Part shown: one piece after another, positions 9,451 through 20,429 of the stretch
Layout: each line of letters starts with the position of its first letter
Numbering within the stretch: position 1 is the stretch's first letter
DNA from: Dryococelus australis
Lineage: Eukaryota > Arthropoda > Insecta > Phasmatodea > Phasmatidae
DNA: 64,000 nucleotides
Direction: 5' to 3'
Assembly: GCA_029891345.1 (NCBI GenBank)
Contig: CM057002.1
Span: 22,182,795-22,246,794, forward strand
The notes under the pieces: model-generated
What the model saw: only the letters and a program-made list of their open reading frames with translations
Databases searched by the model: none
Told to the model about the DNA's origin: nothing
Made by a program: the position numbers and the translations under genes

Positions 9451-12228
9451 GCCCTTAAGTTTGAAGTAAAGCTACTGTCTATGGAGCACTACACCTGACT
9501 GTACAACGTTAAGAAGAACTCATAAAAAAAATTAGTACAGACACCATAAAAATTGTCAGAAAAGAATGATTTATGCTGTATACGAAAAAGGGTTTGAAGA
9601 TACGGCGAATAGACTATAAAAAGCTCTATATTACGTAATTGTGAAGTAAAAGAGAGAAGCAGTTTGCCTCAATTTCGTTCTGAATTTATCTGAACCTTAT
9701 TCCTTAATCGTACTTTGGAAGTGAGTCATAATGAAATATTTCTACATGCTCTTCTAGACCTCCTATGTGTTCGCGTGCCACAGGTTAAAATTCCGTTGTT
9801 CAAAGTCATAGCACGAGTGACCCGATGTTTCAAAGGACCACGTCCAGTATTTATCTAAACGGCGAAGTGGTATGTTTAAGTCTGTCTGCTCAAACCACCA
9901 AATTATGAGAAGAGTTCCAGAAGGAAAAAAAGTTTAATATTTTCGAGCGAGATTTGCTTACATGGACCATTATAAAAAATGTCCACTTTCGGAGACTAGT
10001 TTTTTTTTTTTTTTTTTTTTGTTATTTACGTCTTTAAAGTGCAATTTTTAAATTTAAAATAGGCACTCACTAGTGTTTATTTGGGCCATGTATTACATCA
10101 CCCAAAGTGAACTTTTATTTCCTAATAGAAAACTTATTTGAACTCCTACATGATAAGGCCGGAGCTAACAATTGAAACGGTTGGTTTGTGGAACGCATTA
10201 AACTGCTCCTCATAGATACTTATAAGTGTTTCAGAGGGAGTTCTACGCTACGGGAGGGACGCAGTGGTACTCCAAAGCCACGATGCCAACAGCAGTGTCA
10301 CCGTGAGACGTGGCCGCCCAACTATGTGAGAGACTGTAACATCTACTGCGTCGTCATATCACGTGGGTGGCCATCCTTGTTATCTTTAAGAATCAAAAAC
10401 TTAAAAACTCTTCCAAGCCATTGCAAGGGCTACTTTGCAAATAGTCATTGCACGTTCATTGATTGGAGCTCCTTGATAATTTTAATTTGTTAAGTACTCA
10501 ATATATATGAAGCATGTAAGGTAACTATTTAAATATTTAAATAGGTAACAGGTATTACAAGTATTGAGTGGAATTTTTCAAGAATAAAATATTTGTTATG
10601 TTTTTAAATTTGGGTGGACAGTCCATAGCACTTGGTTTTTCTTCCTAATTTGTTGATGAATGGTGTTAGCGTAATTTAAATATCACAAGTGGTACATATA
10701 TGTAAAGTTTTATCTAGTTCAAAAGGAATAGTAGTTGTATAAATGTTAAACAGATCCCTTAGTTGTAAATTTGTGATATTTAACCCTATATTAATCAATG
10801 ATAATGTTTTGTTTTGCAAACTGTTATTTGTGTAATGTTAGGAACGTTTCAAGGTTGTTCTAAAAAGTATTAGTTTATGGAATTAAAATAAGTAAGAGGT
10901 TCCGAGTTAATGAGTTTTTACTGAAGTTAATTTAATATTGGTGTTTAATTTTAAGAAGTGCTCTTTTTATGATTAAATGTTGTCAAGTTTAAGAAACACA
11001 AGTATGCAAAAAAAGAAACTGACTGCATAATATTGCGTCGTCAGTAACAGAGGTGTCGACGACGAACTTTCAAAGGGATTGAGAACTTCGTCATTTGTTT
11101 TCCCAAGTAACTTCTGGTCAGACATTATAATCCATTATCTGAAGGAGATACGTCACGAGGAATAGCTCCACCTTCAGGAACACGGTCACCGCTTCAGTGG
11201 TTGAGTCGGGGGTCGACTCCAGGACCGTGAATGAAGGAAAGATGTTCCTATGCCGGCATGGAATCGCAGTCGACAGGGAGTTGTGAGGTACCAGATTCGA
11301 ACCCAGGAGGAGAACCGCAGATCTAGCTGTGGACTACTTTTCTTTTTTCTCATCAACAGATAAGTCCAGCATACACCGTATTATTCATGAACCTTTTACG
11401 AAGGCTAATTAGTAGTGCGTTTTCGAAGGGTGCTCCTGACAATTCATTGGAATTCTTTGTTATCTATGAATGCTTACGTGGTAGAATAATTTTCTTGTAG
11501 TATTCTTTCATATCTTAGAATAATATGCAGATTTTAATTTTAATTTCATAATTTCATGTAATATTGACTTTTGCACTTTATATGGAAGAGTCTCATAGCC
11601 GTGGCAATTAAATAATGAAAAATAATAGTTATATATACACACTTATAGTAATTTGTGCATTCCGTCTTATTATTCTGTAATACTAAAAAGTTTTATGTTG
11701 TGCACATATGATTTGTCGGAGATTGTGCCATATTTATTGTAACAGTTCAGGGTAGTAACACTGACTGTTACAGAAATTTGCAACCTTACATGGGACCTTA
11801 ATAAAGGCCAGACACTCGTGCATGGGCTGGTCAGACGAGCCAGTACAGTAGTTTTCTAGACGGCAAGGGAAAAACCTAAATATTGAACATTAAAAAAAAA
11901 AAACATTATTATGTATTTTTGTTCGTATTGACTACCCACGTTCAATCCATTACGTTTGCAGGAAACGAGTGAAATATTTTTCAAGCTTCCATCTATGTTT
12001 TTCAAGGAAGGCGCATGATGGATTCGCCCACACTCCCAGGAAGACCGGCAGTCGGCAGTGCCTGCGTCGGAGTGAGTGACTTGGTTGACTAAGATGCCAA
12101 AAGTGTAAGAAAGTGTAGGTGTTAAGTCACCGGTAAACTTTCCTATAACAAGACAAATTTTGGGTTCCTTTCCGATGCCTCAACCGCTCTTGAAAATTCC
12201 CAAGTCCTCTAGTTGAACCCTTGTACAG
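9451..12228. other. AT-rich stretch, mostly unassigned
   Basis: No supported gene. It contains a poly(T) run near 10000-10020 and a GC-richer patch at 10185-10370. The segment 11190-11330 has tRNA-promoter-like words (TGGTTGAGTCGG, GATTCGAACCC) that could be a decayed SINE, but their spacing is wrong for a tRNA gene. Confidence 0.4.
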
Positions 12229-12572
12229 GTTATCGGTAAAGCAGTGAATGATTTGAACCATGCAAGTGATAAAGTGAGTGCAGCGGTATCAGTGAAAATG
12301 AAGGCAGCACTAGACAAGAACAGCGACTACAATCTATTATCTTCACTTGGCAAAGCTTTGTCGGGTGAAAAATGTTTCTCTCTCTCTTTTGACTGTGAAT
12401 TAAATCCAGGAGACATGCCTTGCTTTCAGTATGGTCTAATTGTTTCTGTTGAAGTAGAGAGGAGATTCTCCATGTATACGTCCTTACTACCGCACAATAG
12501 ACCATCATTTTGCTTTCAGAAAATCCGCTAGTGTTTATTGTTAATTGTAATTCAAATTTGTTGTGCAAATAA
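12229..12572 (+). pseudogene. hAT-derived protein C-terminus (CGGBP1-like), partial exon
   Basis: After an acceptor-like TTGTACAG the frame opens with VIGKAVNDLNHASDKVSAAV and VKMKAALDKNSDYNLLSSLG, then KALSGEK. It later has the hAT dimerisation signature SVEVERRFSMYTSLLPHNRP. hAT C-terminal regions and the hAT-derived CGGBP1-type proteins share this sequence (V/D-VER-F-S-Y...L..NR..F..EN). After FCFQ the match moves to the next frame (ENPLVFIVNCNSNLLCK, stop at 12570), so one frameshift is present. It is uninterrupted for about 102 codons, which is long for this window. No zinc-finger or catalytic part is visible upstream. It could be a recent non-autonomous fragment or an exon of a domesticated gene. 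Confidence 0.65.
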
Positions 12573-12910
12573 TATGAAATATGTTTTTCGGTAACGAAAG
12601 CAAGGTAACGAAATATTTCCTTAAATTGTTGTGAAGCACAATTTGAAAGGTTGATAATACTCACCATTCAATTACTTATTCATAAAAAATATAAAATGTT
12701 TCATATGAATTAAATTTAATATTTTATTGGTACTTTTTTTTACTTTCTGTGTTATTTTTCTACTCTTTTTAGGTCATTAATGCATTTTATTTGGCGTTTA
12801 TCAGCAAATTAGTAATTCACTACCTTGATCTAATAATAATTGAAGACAATTATAGATAATTATGGAACAGTGTGTTCGAGGTTAGGGCTTCCTTTGATTT
12901 TCATTAGGTA
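12573..12910. other. No feature recognised
   Basis: AT-rich DNA between the hAT-derived exon and the next MITE-A copy. Confidence 0.5.
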
Positions 12911-13148
12911 TAGGCTGTTCACGATAAAGTGAGCACTTTTTAAGGCCCTCCCAACAGGCATTTACCGCTAATAAATATATCTTATTGCAGCCTCAGGCAT
13001 TAAATTTTGATGGTGGTGAAATGTATACACTGTGTTTATTGGTCACATTGCAATGTTTGTATTAAAAAGCAGTAGGAAGATGGAAATTGGATGAAAGGAA
13101 AAATTTATAAGGGCCTTAAAAAGTGCTTACTTTACCGTGAACAGCCTA
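12911..13148. mobile_element. MITE-A, short class (238 bp)
   Basis: Left end TAGGCTGTTCACGATAAAGT, right end CTTACTTTACCGTGAACAGC then CTA. One of the best-preserved copies, preceded by TA. The interior shares ATGTATACACTGTGTTTATT with the copies at 47698, 54351 and (reversed) 58411. Confidence 0.92.
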
Positions 13149-13409
13149 AAATTAATCATTTATAGTGGATATAACTAAAATACACGCCAAAACTGTGGGT
13201 ACGTAAACCTATTCAGGGCATGTAGCGGAGGCAGAAATGTGAAGGAATATAAGGTTGAATGCCAGGGTCTTTACCTTGTAAAATAGGAGATGCTGGATTA
13301 CTCTTATAAAGAATGCCATATCAGCAGGGCACACAATAAACCATACAAGAATGCTTGAAATCATAACGAAAAAAAAAAATAACGTTCAAACACAGCACAC
13401 ATAAGCGTC

Positions 13410-13640
13410 TCATAACATGTGCTCGAAATGTCCACCGCGCGCATGGATACATGCGTCCACGCGTCGTCCCAAAAATGACTGCCTGGCGCGCTCGTGTGAC
13501 CTTATCGACGTGTGGGTAGCTGATAATGGCGTCCCACGTAACAGAGATCCGGTGTCTCTCATTGTGCACGGTCACTGCTCTGGTCTTCCCGGACCCATGC
13601 TCACTGACATTTCTGCCACCTCTGTAGCGCATGTCCTGAA
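13410..13640 (-). pseudogene. Mariner-type transposase C-terminus (DUF4817-associated insect family)
   Basis: The minus strand ends with ARQSFLGRRVDACIHARGGH followed by FEHML and a TGA at 13410-13412. The closing GGHFEHLL-type motif is characteristic of a mariner-like transposase family abundant in insects. The longest open frame in this region is shifted by one base and is a shadow. Upstream (towards 13640) frames are broken and the catalytic region is absent. Confidence 0.7.
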
Positions 13641-14363
13641 TACCTACCTACAGTTTTTACGTGTATTTTAGATATGTCCTACTGAATAATCACCGAATGA
13701 AAATCAAAGGAAATCCTAACCTATTTTATAGAGGCGTAGCCACTGAAATTGATTCTGTTCGCAAACATGATCAAACATGGCTGCAGAAGAAAATGCAGTA
13801 AACACGTTTAGGCCCCTCGTGTGGCTGCGGCTTTAGACGCACATGGCTGCAGGGGGTTACTTCTAGGTATCGGACACGAAAAATAATTCCTGGTAGACGC
13901 ACGCCATCCTGAACTGGCCAGCCATGCCTGATGAACGAGATGGTCGCCCTACCCGACCTGCCGGGACGACGATCAACGGCTGCTGACACATCGCGCCGAC
14001 ATATGTGATCCCCCTTGATACGCTACTGAGGGGTGAAGGGTAATCGAGAGGCACTGGAATTAACTGTGGCGGTAGGGGAACTGGCTGTTACCTCTCCACA
14101 GATCTATCGACGGGGTCTGGGGCACCCCTGAGTGTCAAACAACCTGTGATAGAACTCTACTTGTTGCCCGTCAGCTAGGTTCTGTTCAAACGTAGTTTTG
14201 AAGTAGATACGCGAACTCTACGAAAACTGTGAGAATTTTGCTAAAAACCATAAAAGGTTACTTCACACTTTTCTGAAGCCGTGCTAATGTTCTACTTTTG
14301 GTTACCGATTACGTATCCTCCTGCTACACGTAAACATAAACACTGCCATGGGGCTTCTACGTT
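13641..14363. other. Unassigned, with a MITE-C scrap
   Basis: 13770-14000 is GC-richer with frames on the minus strand but no recognisable motif. 14255-14320 (TTACTTCACACTTTTCTGAA, GCCGTGCTAATGTTCTACTT) matches one end of MITE-C and is a truncated fragment. Confidence 0.5.
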
Positions 14364-14815
14364 TTAAGAGTGGGATAGACCCCCAATGAAGCGAGGGAGC
14401 GATACGGGCGACACTAACACGCACGCCTAGTACCTAATCGCTCCTACGCGCAAAGCGTGCAGTGTTTTCGTCGTGACGCTGTACTGTGCAAATTAGATCT
14501 GTAACAGTGGGGTTTTATTACACGTGATGAAAGACCACAGATTAAACTACGACCATATCTTTGTACTTTTATCTTGCCGCCTAAGGTAACTGCATAGGTA
14601 AGCTTTAAAAATACTATATTTGATCATTTTCTAGTTTTTTTTTTTTCCCAAGAATACACTTAATAAGACAAAAGTAAAAAAAATAGAGGCATAGATAATA
14701 GTTTTTAATTTTTTATGAAAAAAAATCGTATTTGCATAACATTTATTTACCGAGATACGCGTATACGCGTAAACAACTATTTCACAAAAAATGTGGGGGT
14801 CCTTCCCACTCTTAA
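14364..14815. mobile_element. TTAA-flanked MITE, copy 1
   Basis: It begins TTAAGAGTGGGATAGACCCC and ends GGGGGTCCTTCCCACTCTTA then A, so the inverted ends sit directly inside TTAA on both sides. TTAA duplication is typical of piggyBac-type insertion. The interior CGAGGGAGCGATACGGGCGA is shared with the copies at 25788 and 63492. No coding capacity. Confidence 0.82.
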
Positions 14816-16540
14816 CTGTCAAACGCTTTGTTTACTGATTTCAGCTGTTCGAAGAATTCTGTCATATTTCAAAAACCATTTCGTATGAATGTTCACAATT
14901 TAGGTCTATAACTATATGTATGACAGCTTTATGACTTTTTAACATTGTCTGTATTGATGATAGTTCTTACGGTTATTATTTTACATTGTTAACATATTTG
15001 TTATACGCGACATAGCACATTACACGCCATACACATTAACATTTTACGAGTGACCGTGTTTAACCTTGTTACAACTTCGGGGAGAAGAACTGTAGTCTCT
15101 AACATCTTGTTATTGATGTGTGTTGGGTTATTTCGTTAAAAGGACGGCCGGCCTCAGTTGGAATAAACATTAAAACTAAGTAGCAACCAGTCCAACGAAA
15201 AAAAAAAACACAGTAAATTTAAACACGCAACTCGTGTCGCTTATTTTTTGTACCTTGCAGCGACAAACTTAATAGATAGTGGTGAACATGCGCACAAATA
15301 AGTCTACCGTGACTTTTATTCCGCTCGTATCTGTATGTATTGGTACATACAGTACTGTTTTATAGGTTTATTTTATCAACTATTTAAATTTATCTGGTTG
15401 GGCTTAGTATTTTGCTGGGATTATGGCAAACGTTCAAATCACAGAAACGTAAGCACGTTACTCAATTGTATTCCAAACACCTGGAGAAAGTTACAACGTT
15501 GAGATAAATAGATGGACCTGACTTTAAAAAAATAATTTTCGTCATAAAAACAGTTTAAGTTTTATTAGGGTATAAATTTCGCACGTCCAATGTTTGCATT
15601 CACAGATGCACGCTGGCCCAAAGTAACATAATGGCAACAATAATTTATCACACACAGCTGTTACGGCGGACGAAGGATAAGTAGGATTTAAAAACACAAC
15701 GCGTAGGCTATACACTTGATGTGGTATTTTCAGGGGGGGGGGGGGGGTTCCACAAGAAGAGAAATTAACGCTTCGTTCAGCAACATTGCTTGTCATGTCA
15801 CCAGTCGCCACTTCTGCCTAATTTGGATTTATAACCGTCCCACGATCACATCTAAATATATTATATTAAGTATTTAAACAATAAAATCTCGTTTCAGTTA
15901 TAAATAAAAAATTGGAAAATCATGATTTTTTTTTTTTTTTGCAATGAGTATGAAATATGCTTAACTTGACAACATGTATAATTTCCTGGTACTTCTAGCG
16001 GTGCGAAACTTCCCGAAAGAGAGAAAGAGAGAGAGTGAGAAGGGGGGGAGGGAGAGACCGACAAGCTCCGCTCCGCCTATTCAAGTTTCTTCCTTGGAAG
16101 TAAAAAAACGCCACGTCACTAGGGCCTACGCACCGTAATTTGCACTGGTATTTTCTATTGTAAGAATGAAATTTTTCCTTCAGCGCTACGTAAAAAATTA
16201 AATTTATCAATAGGCAACGTTTAATTTACAAATGGCATGTTAAAAACTAGTTTAAAACAATATCTTAACTATGAACTATTTTTTACTAGCTGTTGCCAAC
16301 ACATCGCTGTTCTCACCGATTTTAATTTGTATTTAACACGAAAATACTATTACACGTTGTAGAATGTATTAATTCAAAGTTTAATTTATTTAAGAATACA
16401 ATACTTAAGTTAATCACTGTGTTATATATTTGTGGCTTACAAGTTATTAAAAAAAAAAAAAAGGTGGACTTGTTACTCATAGGGGGATTTTTCAAAGGCT
16501 CGTTTCTAAACATCCGAAGAAGTCGTGAATGGGCTATAGT
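14816..16540. other. AT-rich stretch, nothing recognised
   Basis: It holds a G-run (15734-15748), a poly(T) run (15927-15940) and a purine-rich patch (16017-16058, GAGA repeats). No gene supported. Confidence 0.5.
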
Positions 16541-16816
16541 TAATGTTAGGAAAATTTCGCGGGTTCAATTACCTTTATGCTAGACTCCACAATCATTCGT
16601 ATAGTCTAACCTCATATGTCTGTTCATTGGCTGTTGCCTCAGTGTTACCCCACATTTGACAGTACGGGATTCGCTTCTTGGTCCCTTGCAAGTCGGCTAT
16701 TGGCGTGCAGTGATCCAAGGCGTGTATAATAAACTCTGATACAATCGCAAAGGTGACTTCAGTGTACACGCGTTTGAAGTCTCCTGAAATGAAGTCGCGA
16801 ATTTTTGCTATCCCTA
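16541..16816. mobile_element. hAT-type MITE with 7/8 target duplication
   Basis: Left end TAATGTTAGGAAAATTTCGC, right end (reverse complement) TAGGGATAGCAAAAATTCGC. The flanks GCTATAGT (16533-16540) and ACTATAGT (16817-16824) match at 7 of 8 bases. Noncoding, 276 bp. Confidence 0.8.
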
Positions 16817-17266
16817 ACTATAGTAAAACAACTATGCAAATTTCGTTAGTTTTTGAAATCAATTAAACATTTGCCATTAAAGAAGATATGCAAAATTAGG
16901 ATGGTAGCCCCAATTAGGACGTGTTTGCAGGACATTCTTTGGTGACATAACTTTTATTCGGAGTGTTGTTGTTCCTTACACTCTACTCAAGAGATTTTCT
17001 TACTTTCGGGAGGGGCTTCGGCTCCCCCCCCCCCAACTCCTCTTGCCTATCATTGCCTTGGACATGTTCCAGTGTAGGCCTACGATACCGGCCATAAGTG
17101 CTTAATATAAAGTTTTACGTAACTTGTTAATGGTCGCACATATAGAACGTTCGCTGGGACAGTCGACGCATTGCATTAAAAAAAAATCATTTGTCAAGTC
17201 TGGCGTTGGGTTCTTTAAAGACAGTGCTAATTTCATCCCATACTTTCTCTTGGACCGCAGTATGGA

Positions 17267-17529
17267 TAGAGACCAAGGAAATTCGCTGGTTCAATGACTC
17301 GTAGGCTACGCTTTACTTTCGTTTGCCCAACAAAGCAGGTATCAGTATCTCATTGGCTGGTTTCTGCCGAGGTCGTGACTGTCTTTGCGTTTTGTTCAGT
17401 GTTTACCATTGGCACAGAGTCCTCATCAGGTTGAGTTGTGGGCCAATCGCAAATAAGCACAAACGTACATTCGTTTGTAGTCTAAGCTTGTCCCGAAAAA
17501 AAAAAAACAGCGAATTTTTCGGGTTTCTG
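17267..17529. mobile_element. hAT-type MITE (TAGAGACC group)
   Basis: Left end TAGAGACCAAGGAAATTCGC, right end (reverse complement) CAGAAACCCGAAAAATTCGC. The flanking 8-mers AGTATGGA and ACTATGGG match at 6 of 8. The interior includes ATTGGCTGG words seen in sister copies. Confidence 0.72.
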
Positions 17530-17829
17530 ACTATGGGGCGACCTGGTGACTCAGAAATCCCGGTGGAGCAAAATGTTTTTTTTTTTTAGTAACATATGAA
17601 GGATCGTGGGCACGGCTGGTAAACGCGTCAAGCGAGGACAGTCAAAGCACTGTGGTTCTGTATCTTCATGCGAGGAGCTCCAAACCTGCCAATTGCAGTC
17701 GGGTCGTGACACGCACGAGACAGCTACACCTACGTTGACACATAAAACATATCCCGGTGGAAAATGTTTCTATTTGAGGTTTGCGCGGGTGGAGGATGGG
17801 AATAAAGGAGGGGGGAGGGGGAGGACGTT

Positions 17830-18550
17830 AAATGCCCGCCAATTCTTTACCAGAGAATAATGGCGTTTCTACGGCCCCGGAGTTCCAGCCAATTGAATTA
17901 AAATGAGACTGCAGGTTTCGGTTTCATTTTATTTAGCGCCAATAAATTTCAGCTCATTTTGTCGGTGCGGAATTACTTCGGAAGCCAATTTCCTTCGGGG
18001 GGTTTATTCCCCCCTGTGGTGCACACACGCGCGCTAGACCTGTCCCTGCCCCCCCCCCCTTTTCTGCCCCTACACAGCCCTATTTTCCCCTTTACCCCTC
18101 CCGGCCTCTCCTCAGAGCCTGTTTTTCAACATGGCGCCACAAACCAATGAAGACAAATGAGTGTCAGCACCCCTCCGCGCCAGCGCGCCTGGGCCCTGTA
18201 GGAAAACAAGAGCGCGCCGAAATTAAGGCTATTGATCACCGCCGCCAGGGGCGCAGGTGTCGCACGCACAGCCAATTATGGCACACGGGGTGGAGGAGGG
18301 AGGGTAGGAGTAGGGAGTGCAGAGCGCGTTCGACTCATCAATCACCACACACTCTCCTTGCGCGTTATGCTTTCCGCGAGATGTCGGCCGAGATTACGAG
18401 CGGGCCCCTTCTCTGCCCCGACGGATGCTGCATCCCTAGACCACACCATGGGGCGCGGCCTGCCAGGGCACATCTGCGCAGTTCGCGCTGGGAGCTTCAC
18501 GTCTTTCATCTTCTCGCGAACGGGATCCGAGGACGAGCGAAACTACTCCT
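17830..18550. promoter_or_regulatory. Candidate conserved non-coding block
   Basis: Dense homeodomain-type and other short motifs in non-repetitive sequence: CCAATTGAATTAAAATGAGA, TTTCATTTTATTTAGCGCCA, GCCGAAATTAAGGCTATTGA, CACAGCCAATTATGGCACAC. Composition swings from AT cores to GC-rich spacers, and no element ends or repeat copies are seen elsewhere in the window. The frames of 106-141 codons at 18147-18572 overlap each other in different frames and show no domain. This looks more like a developmental enhancer cluster than an exon, but that needs cross-species alignment. Confidence 0.4.
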
Positions 18551-19050
18551 GATTGAGTGTTTCGGAGGGTGAATAACTATGTACTTGGGGTATGAACAGC
18601 TTATTTGATAACGAAACAACACGCCGAAAATGTTTGCTGAGTTAAATATGTAAATTCATGCAGGGACAATTTAAAAACTTTTGATTGAGTTTTTGGAGGG
18701 TGAATAAATACTCGGGAACGAACAACTTATTTGATAGGACACATTCTGAAACATGGTTTGATGCTGATGATGATATAAATTCATATAAGGACAAACTATG
18801 AACTTCTAATGAGTGTCTGGAGGGTAACAATAACCTGTAATTGAACAAATGATTTGATAGGACACACTCTGAAAGATGGTTTGATGCTGAACGTGTTAAA
18901 TATGGAAGTTCATGCACGGACAGACTTTGTAATCGAGTGTTTGGAGAGTGAATAAACACTTGGGAATGAACAGCTAATCTGAAAGGGCACATTCTGAAAA
19001 ATGATTTGATGCCGGATGAGATACACGTAAATTCAGAGAGATCCTGTAGT
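18551..19050. repeat. 124-132-bp tandem repeat, four units
   Basis: The motif GAGTGTTTGGAGGGTGAATA and variants recurs with its GAGTG/GAGTT at 18555, 18687, 18811 and 18935 (spacings 132, 124, 124). Later parts of each unit share GACACATTCTGAAACATGGT and TTGATGCTGA. Because 132 is divisible by 3 and other lengths vary, a minus-strand frame of 152 codons survives across it (18642-19100) with a repeated SASNH.SECVLSN peptide. I take this as a consequence of the array. Confidence 0.85.
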
Positions 19051-19109
19051 CTGAGGGGGTCTAAACCGCATTTGACGATCTCGTCGAGAACCGTTTCCAA
19101 CGAGGCTGA

Positions 19110-19660
19110 CCTACATGCACCGCGTCCACTGCGCCATTTGACGTTGACCCCTCGGCATCGCGCGGCACGCCATCACCAGTGACAGCTAAGTCAACATTGG
19201 GCAGAGGAATGGTGACGTATTGTTAGGGGCACACGAATCTCGCGAAAAGATTTCGCGACATGTTGTATTTCAAAACACTTTAGCTCAGATCCACTTTTGT
19301 GGTTGGGTGATCTAGTTGTTACGCGTGTTAAATGTCTGTCCACGAATCAGAGACGTAGACGTGCAGTATCGGAGTAACTTAATTCTTATTGCCCAGCCAC
19401 AGCCGACTAAGGAAAATGTTTCTCACAGACACACGCCACCAATAAGCAAAAGGAAACTGCTTGAAATTTAGCACGAGAGGAAATCTTTTCGCGAAATTCG
19501 TGTATTCCTACGTATTGTGTTCTCTGATGAGTCCCGCTTCAATCCGAATGCAGATGATGTCCGCAGCAGGATTTGGCGCAGCAGTGGGAAACGCAACGCC
19601 ATATGTCCTGCCACTCTTAAGAAATTATTCGTAAATTTACCATAGCGAGGAAGAGCGAAT
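19110..19660 (+). pseudogene. Tc1-like transposase fragment, split by a hAT MITE
   Basis: Joining the flanks of the 19224-19510 insertion, the reading passes from SQHWAEEW through a TGA codon into RIVFSDESRFNPNADDVRSR and IWRSSGKRN. FSDESRF is the signature around the second catalytic Asp of Tc1-family transposases, followed by the expected R.W R..G.R. Only this central part remains, and the TGA was there before or besides the insertion. It is a dead fragment. Confidence 0.75.
19224..19510. mobile_element. hAT-type MITE in Tc1 remnant, perfect 8-bp TSD
   Basis: Left end TAGGGGCACACGAATCTCGC, right end (reverse complement) TAGGAATACACGAATTTCGC. Flanked by a perfect CGTATTGT at 19216-19223 and 19511-19518. 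Related to 31734-32043 (shared GCGAAAAGATTT, AACACTTTAGCT, CCAATAAGCAAAA). Confidence 0.9.
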
Positions 19661-19848
19661 GGTAAATTATTTTCCCATGCATCCACAGTAGAGTCCCTGT
19701 ACTTGCTCGGGAAAGGGTCATATGCGATGGGAAATTGCCAACTCTGTATTGTAAACACGCTTAAAATTTCTGTGTTAGCAGCCTGGTATGTGGTATTATC
19801 CGTAAGCTATGTATACGTTAAAAACTTCCATTACAGTCGAGGAAGTTA

Positions 19849-20270
19849 AAGGCTATTCACAATAAATTGAACACTTTTGAAACCAACCTTAGATAAAAGT
19901 CGCTGCCCCTACCTGCATATATTTGAACGGCCCCGCTAAGTGACATGTGCCCAGTAAAGTTGGTAACGATGTATGGCCAAGTAGTTCCATATCTTAACGT
20001 AGAATAAAGAGTGTTAGATAACCATTTGTGATAACTTAAATTATTTATTTCGCCTTCTGTTTTTACTAACGCATCGAAGTCTCAAAATGACCAGATATTT
20101 TAAATATTTACTTTTCTAATAATTTTGCAATTTCACTTGACCGACGCACGAATAAAGTGATGAGGCTGATGGCAATGTTAAATTTTCATGAAACGGATGA
20201 ATACACAACCTTCATACAAGTAGATCTTAAACAGGGTTTTCAAAAGTGCTCACTTTACCATGAACGGCCT
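19849..20270. mobile_element. MITE-A, long class
   Basis: Left AAAGGCTATTCACAATAAAT, right AAAGTGCTCACTTTACCATG then AACGGCCT. The interior AAAGTTGGTAACGATG and CAAGTAGATCTTAAACAGGG place it with the 420-bp class, in the opposite orientation to 5379 and 56119. Confidence 0.88.
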
Positions 20271-20429
20271 CCTCGCATAAAAGTTTAGACTCTATGATTT
20301 TTTTCTGTATAATGGCATGTCTCAATCAAGATTCTAGTGTTTTTAAGACATTCAAATATTAAAAACTAACTCTCACTTTAAATCTTAATCATTGAGAATT
20401 TCACTGTTTCTATAAGTCAGCAGTACCTA

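Noticed and set aside
11190..11330. tRNA gene or SINE
   Set aside because: A-box-like and B-box-like words exist but the spacing and stems do not fit a tRNA, and no second copy was found to prove a SINE.
18642..19100. 152-codon minus-strand ORF as a host gene
   Set aside because: It lies wholly in a tandem repeat, has no domain, and its internal peptide repeats are explained by the DNA repeat.
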